Both the position numbers and the translations under genes were made by a program. Shown piece after piece: positions 61,913 through 64,000 of a stretch of 64,000 nucleotides of DNA. The notes beneath the pieces are model-generated. The model had not been told where the DNA came from and did not search any database. It saw only the letters and a program-made list of their open reading frames with translations. Location of the stretch: positions 248,001-312,000 of the forward strand of contig NZ_SWLZ01000001.1 in the NCBI RefSeq assembly GCF_005502275.1, written 5' to 3'. The stretch comes from Robertmurraya siralis (GTDB lineage Bacteria; Bacillota; Bacilli; Bacillales; Cytobacillaceae). Numbering within the stretch: the first letter of the stretch is position 1; every line of letters begins with the position of its first letter.

Positions 61913-64000
61913 GTGGGGCCACTGAGAAAAAATGCAAAGGAAAGAGAGAAGTTAATATCAGATGACAGTACAGTTGAATCGATCATTTACAATTTAATTT
62001 TCAATTATGTAAAGCATATGGTTTTTGTTATGAAGGTTGAAGAAGGTCCCCGATTTCAATACTTATTTGTTAATGAAATGGGGCTTCTTTATGCTGGGAT
62101 ATCAGAAGAAGCGATTGGGAAATCAATGGAGGATGTTCTGCCATATGAACGCTACTTAAAAATAAAAAAGGCATATGATCGTGTTGTCATTTTAAATGAT
62201 TCAGTTACTTATTCGGATCAAATCATGTTTCCGAATGGAAGCATGGGCTATACAGAATCCTTATTAACCCCAGTTCGGGATGAACATAATAAAATAAAAT
62301 ATATTGTTGCTGTGACAAGGGATATTACAGAGTTGGTCGAAGAACGAAATCGGCTTATTAATGCAGAGCAAAAGTACCGATCTATCGTTGATCATACATT
62401 AGATGGTGTATTTACTGTGTCGTTGGAAGGCAAGATTTTAGAAGTAAATCCTTCTGGCCAACTATTATTAGGGTATGCTGAAAAACAAATGACAAAACGC
62501 TCTTTTTTTGATTTAATTCCTGATGCTGAGGTGCAAAAATTTATCGATTTATTTCAACAAACAGTCGAAGCTGGCGTTGCGTTGGAGTCACTTGATTGTC
62601 GTTTGATTCATTCAAAAGGATACGGTATAACCACTCATATTAAGACAATTCCGATTGTCATCAATTCAAAAATTGAAGGTGTTTATGTCATCACAAGAGA
62701 TATTTCTGAACATGCGAAAAATGCTGAAACCATTAAGTATATGGCTTTCCATGACCACCTAACAGGTCTATATAATCGTCGGGCTTTGTTAAACGATTTG
62801 GAGCAAATGATTAAGGCAAATAAAAACAGAGGCATGTTTGCGCTCCTTTCTATCGACTTGGATCGCTTTAAATATTTGAATGATACGTTAGGACATCTAG
62901 CCGGCGATCAAGTTTTGATTCAAGTTGCCGAGCGATTAAGTATATTTAATAATGACAATATTAAAGTTTATCGTCAGGGTGGAGATGAGTTCAGCATCCT
63001 TTTTGAGGGTTCAAGAAAGGAAATTACATCGTTAGCTCAAAAAATTCTTTCGCTTTTTACTAAATCCTTTTATCTTCATTATCAAGAATATTTTATCTCA
63101 CCAAGTATTGGAATTAGCATATATCCGCATGACGGAAAAAATGCTGAAACGATTATAAAAAATGCCGATGAGGCGCTGTTTCGTGTCAAAGAGAGAGGCA
63201 AGGCTCATTTTCAATTTTATAAAACAGAAATGAATTCCGTAGGTGCCCATATTGTTTCATTAGAAACCCATCTGAGAAAAGCTCTCGCAAAAGATGAATT
63301 TATGTTGTTTTACCAACCACAAGTGAGTCTAGCAACGGGCAAGGTCAAGAGTTTTGAAGCATTAATACGCTGGAATAGCAAAGAGTTAGGGATGATTTCA
63401 CCTGCCGATTTTATTCCTTTAGCGGAAGATACAGGTCTAATTATTCCGATCGGTAACTGGGTTATCGATACCGCGTGCAGGCAAATTAAGAAATGGTCGG
63501 AACTGGGCAAAAAAGGGATAAAAATTGCCATTAATATATCGCCAAAACAGTTTTTACAACCAAAGCTAGTCGAGACGATTAAAGAATCGATCCGGAAACA
63601 TAAGATTGAACCGTCGCTGTTAGAAATTGAAATAACGGAAGGTGCGATGCAGGATACGGCGGAGACTTCACCTATTCTTAATAGTTTAAAAGAACTCGGA
63701 GTAACCATATCAATTGACGACTTCGGAACAGGCTATTCATCATTAAATTATATTAAGCAATTCCCGATTGATGTTTTAAAAATTGACCAGTCATTTGTTC
63801 GAGATGTTATAAATAGTGAGAAGGATGCAGCAATTACCACAACTATCATCCATTTAGCCAATAGTCTCGGTATAGAAGTAGTGGCTGAAGGTATAGAAGA
63901 GAAGGAACAAGCTGAGTTTCTGATGAGAGCGAATTGCCATAAAGGTCAAGGATACTTATTCTCTAGCCCGATTAGTGCAACAGATGTTGAATTCAAAATC
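61913..64000 (+). CDS. PAS-GGDEF-EAL c-di-GMP turnover protein (3' end outside window)
   Basis: Cytosolic protein for making and/or degrading cyclic di-GMP. Two PAS domains (to about residues 150 and 270; YRSIVDHTLDGVFTVSLEGK starts the second) precede a GGDEF domain with HDHLTGLYNRRALLNDLE and the intact active site RQGGDEFS. An EAL domain follows with FEALIRW, EITEGAMQD and IDDFGTGYSSLNYIKQFPID, and the frame is still open at GYLFSSPIS near the edge. The EAL catalytic motifs look intact, so phosphodiesterase activity is likely; the GGDEF domain may be active or GTP-sensing. The start GTG 61913 follows GAGG by eight bases and is uncertain. Confidence 0.88.
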   Translation, partial: MGPLRKNAKEREKLISDDSTVESIIYNLIFNYVKHMVFVMKVEEGPRFQYLFVNEMGLLYAGISEEAIGKSMEDVLPYERYLKIKKAYDRVVILNDSVTYSDQIMFPNGSMGYTESLLTPVRDEHNKIKYIVAVTRDITELVEERNRLINAEQKYRSIVDHTLDGVFTVSLEGKILEVNPSGQLLLGYAEKQMTKRSFFDLIPDAEVQKFIDLFQQTVEAGVALESLDCRLIHSKGYGITTHIKTIPIVINSKIEGVYVITRDISEHAKNAETIKYMAFHDHLTGLYNRRALLNDLEQMIKANKNRGMFALLSIDLDRFKYLNDTLGHLAGDQVLIQVAERLSIFNNDNIKVYRQGGDEFSILFEGSRKEITSLAQKILSLFTKSFYLHYQEYFISPSIGISIYPHDGKNAETIIKNADEALFRVKERGKAHFQFYKTEMNSVGAHIVSLETHLRKALAKDEFMLFYQPQVSLATGKVKSFEALIRWNSKELGMISPADFIPLAEDTGLIIPIGNWVIDTACRQIKKWSELGKKGIKIAINISPKQFLQPKLVETIKESIRKHKIEPSLLEIEITEGAMQDTAETSPILNSLKELGVTISIDDFGTGYSSLNYIKQFPIDVLKIDQSFVRDVINSEKDAAITTTIIHLANSLGIEVVAEGIEEKEQAEFLMRANCHKGQGYLFSSPISATDVEFKI

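Overview
The window is about 64 kb of chromosome from an endospore-forming member of the Bacillaceae. Supporting signs are low-GC sequence with AAGGAGG-type ribosome sites, SigI/RsgI, an alpha/beta SASP, a Spo0E-type phosphatase, ClpE with CtsR boxes, and a ptsH-ptsI / ykwC / patA / cheV / ykyB neighbourhood that resembles the Bacillus subtilis arrangement. No rRNA, tRNA, CRISPR, phage or intact insertion sequence was seen. The genus cannot be fixed from sequence alone; the content suits a facultative anaerobe that reduces nitrite to ammonium.

Layout. 1-2.2 kb: sigI-rsgI and a SASP gene. 2.3-6.4 kb: glycolate oxidase (glcD, glcF) and a CdaR-type regulator. 6.5-10.5 kb: a Ktr/Trk potassium channel subunit, small spore-type genes and a B12-dependent radical SAM protein. 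10.9-16.8 kb: lactate module with lctP, divergent lutR and lutABC, carrying two identical TCATCAGATGA operators and cre-like sites. 17.2-20.5 kb: a ferredoxin-dependent 2-oxoacid oxidoreductase encoded by two fused genes. 21-24 kb: histidine kinase, ogt, Spo0E-like gene. 24.1-28.1 kb: fixABCX. 28.3-38.6 kb: accessory and housekeeping genes (YndM, Fsr-type exporter, APH-type kinase, second kinase, MarR, M3 peptidase, transglutaminase-like protein with AraC regulator). 39.0-48.6 kb: a 13-gene block encoding a System I (Ccm) cytochrome c maturation machine followed by nrfH and nrfA. 48.7-64 kb: clpE, ykvI, CPBP protease, ykvS, a frameshifted PilZ gene, ptsHI, ykwC, patA, cheV, ykyB and a PAS-GGDEF-EAL protein that runs off the end.

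How the genes fit together. Lactate enters by LctP and is oxidised by LutABC. Pyruvate or another 2-oxoacid can be oxidised by the ferredoxin-linked enzyme. FixABCX can exchange electrons between NADH, quinone and ferredoxin or flavodoxin. NrfHA takes quinol electrons to nitrite. The por-like, fix and ccm-nrf units are each preceded by a TGTGA-N6-TCACA-like site, and in the first two the site lies about 41.5 bp before a plausible start point. This suggests one oxygen- or redox-controlled anaerobic programme.

The main point of interest is the ccm-nrf block. Bacilli normally mature c-type cytochromes with System II (ResBC). Here a System I set appears with a CxxxY-type CcmE, a CcmH-like protein that has lost its CXXC, and two membrane proteins of unknown role, all ahead of a pentahaem nitrite reductase with a CXXCK haem site. 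The intergenic DNA also carries two families of short dispersed repeats: eight copies of a palindromic, MITE-like element and three of a second element.
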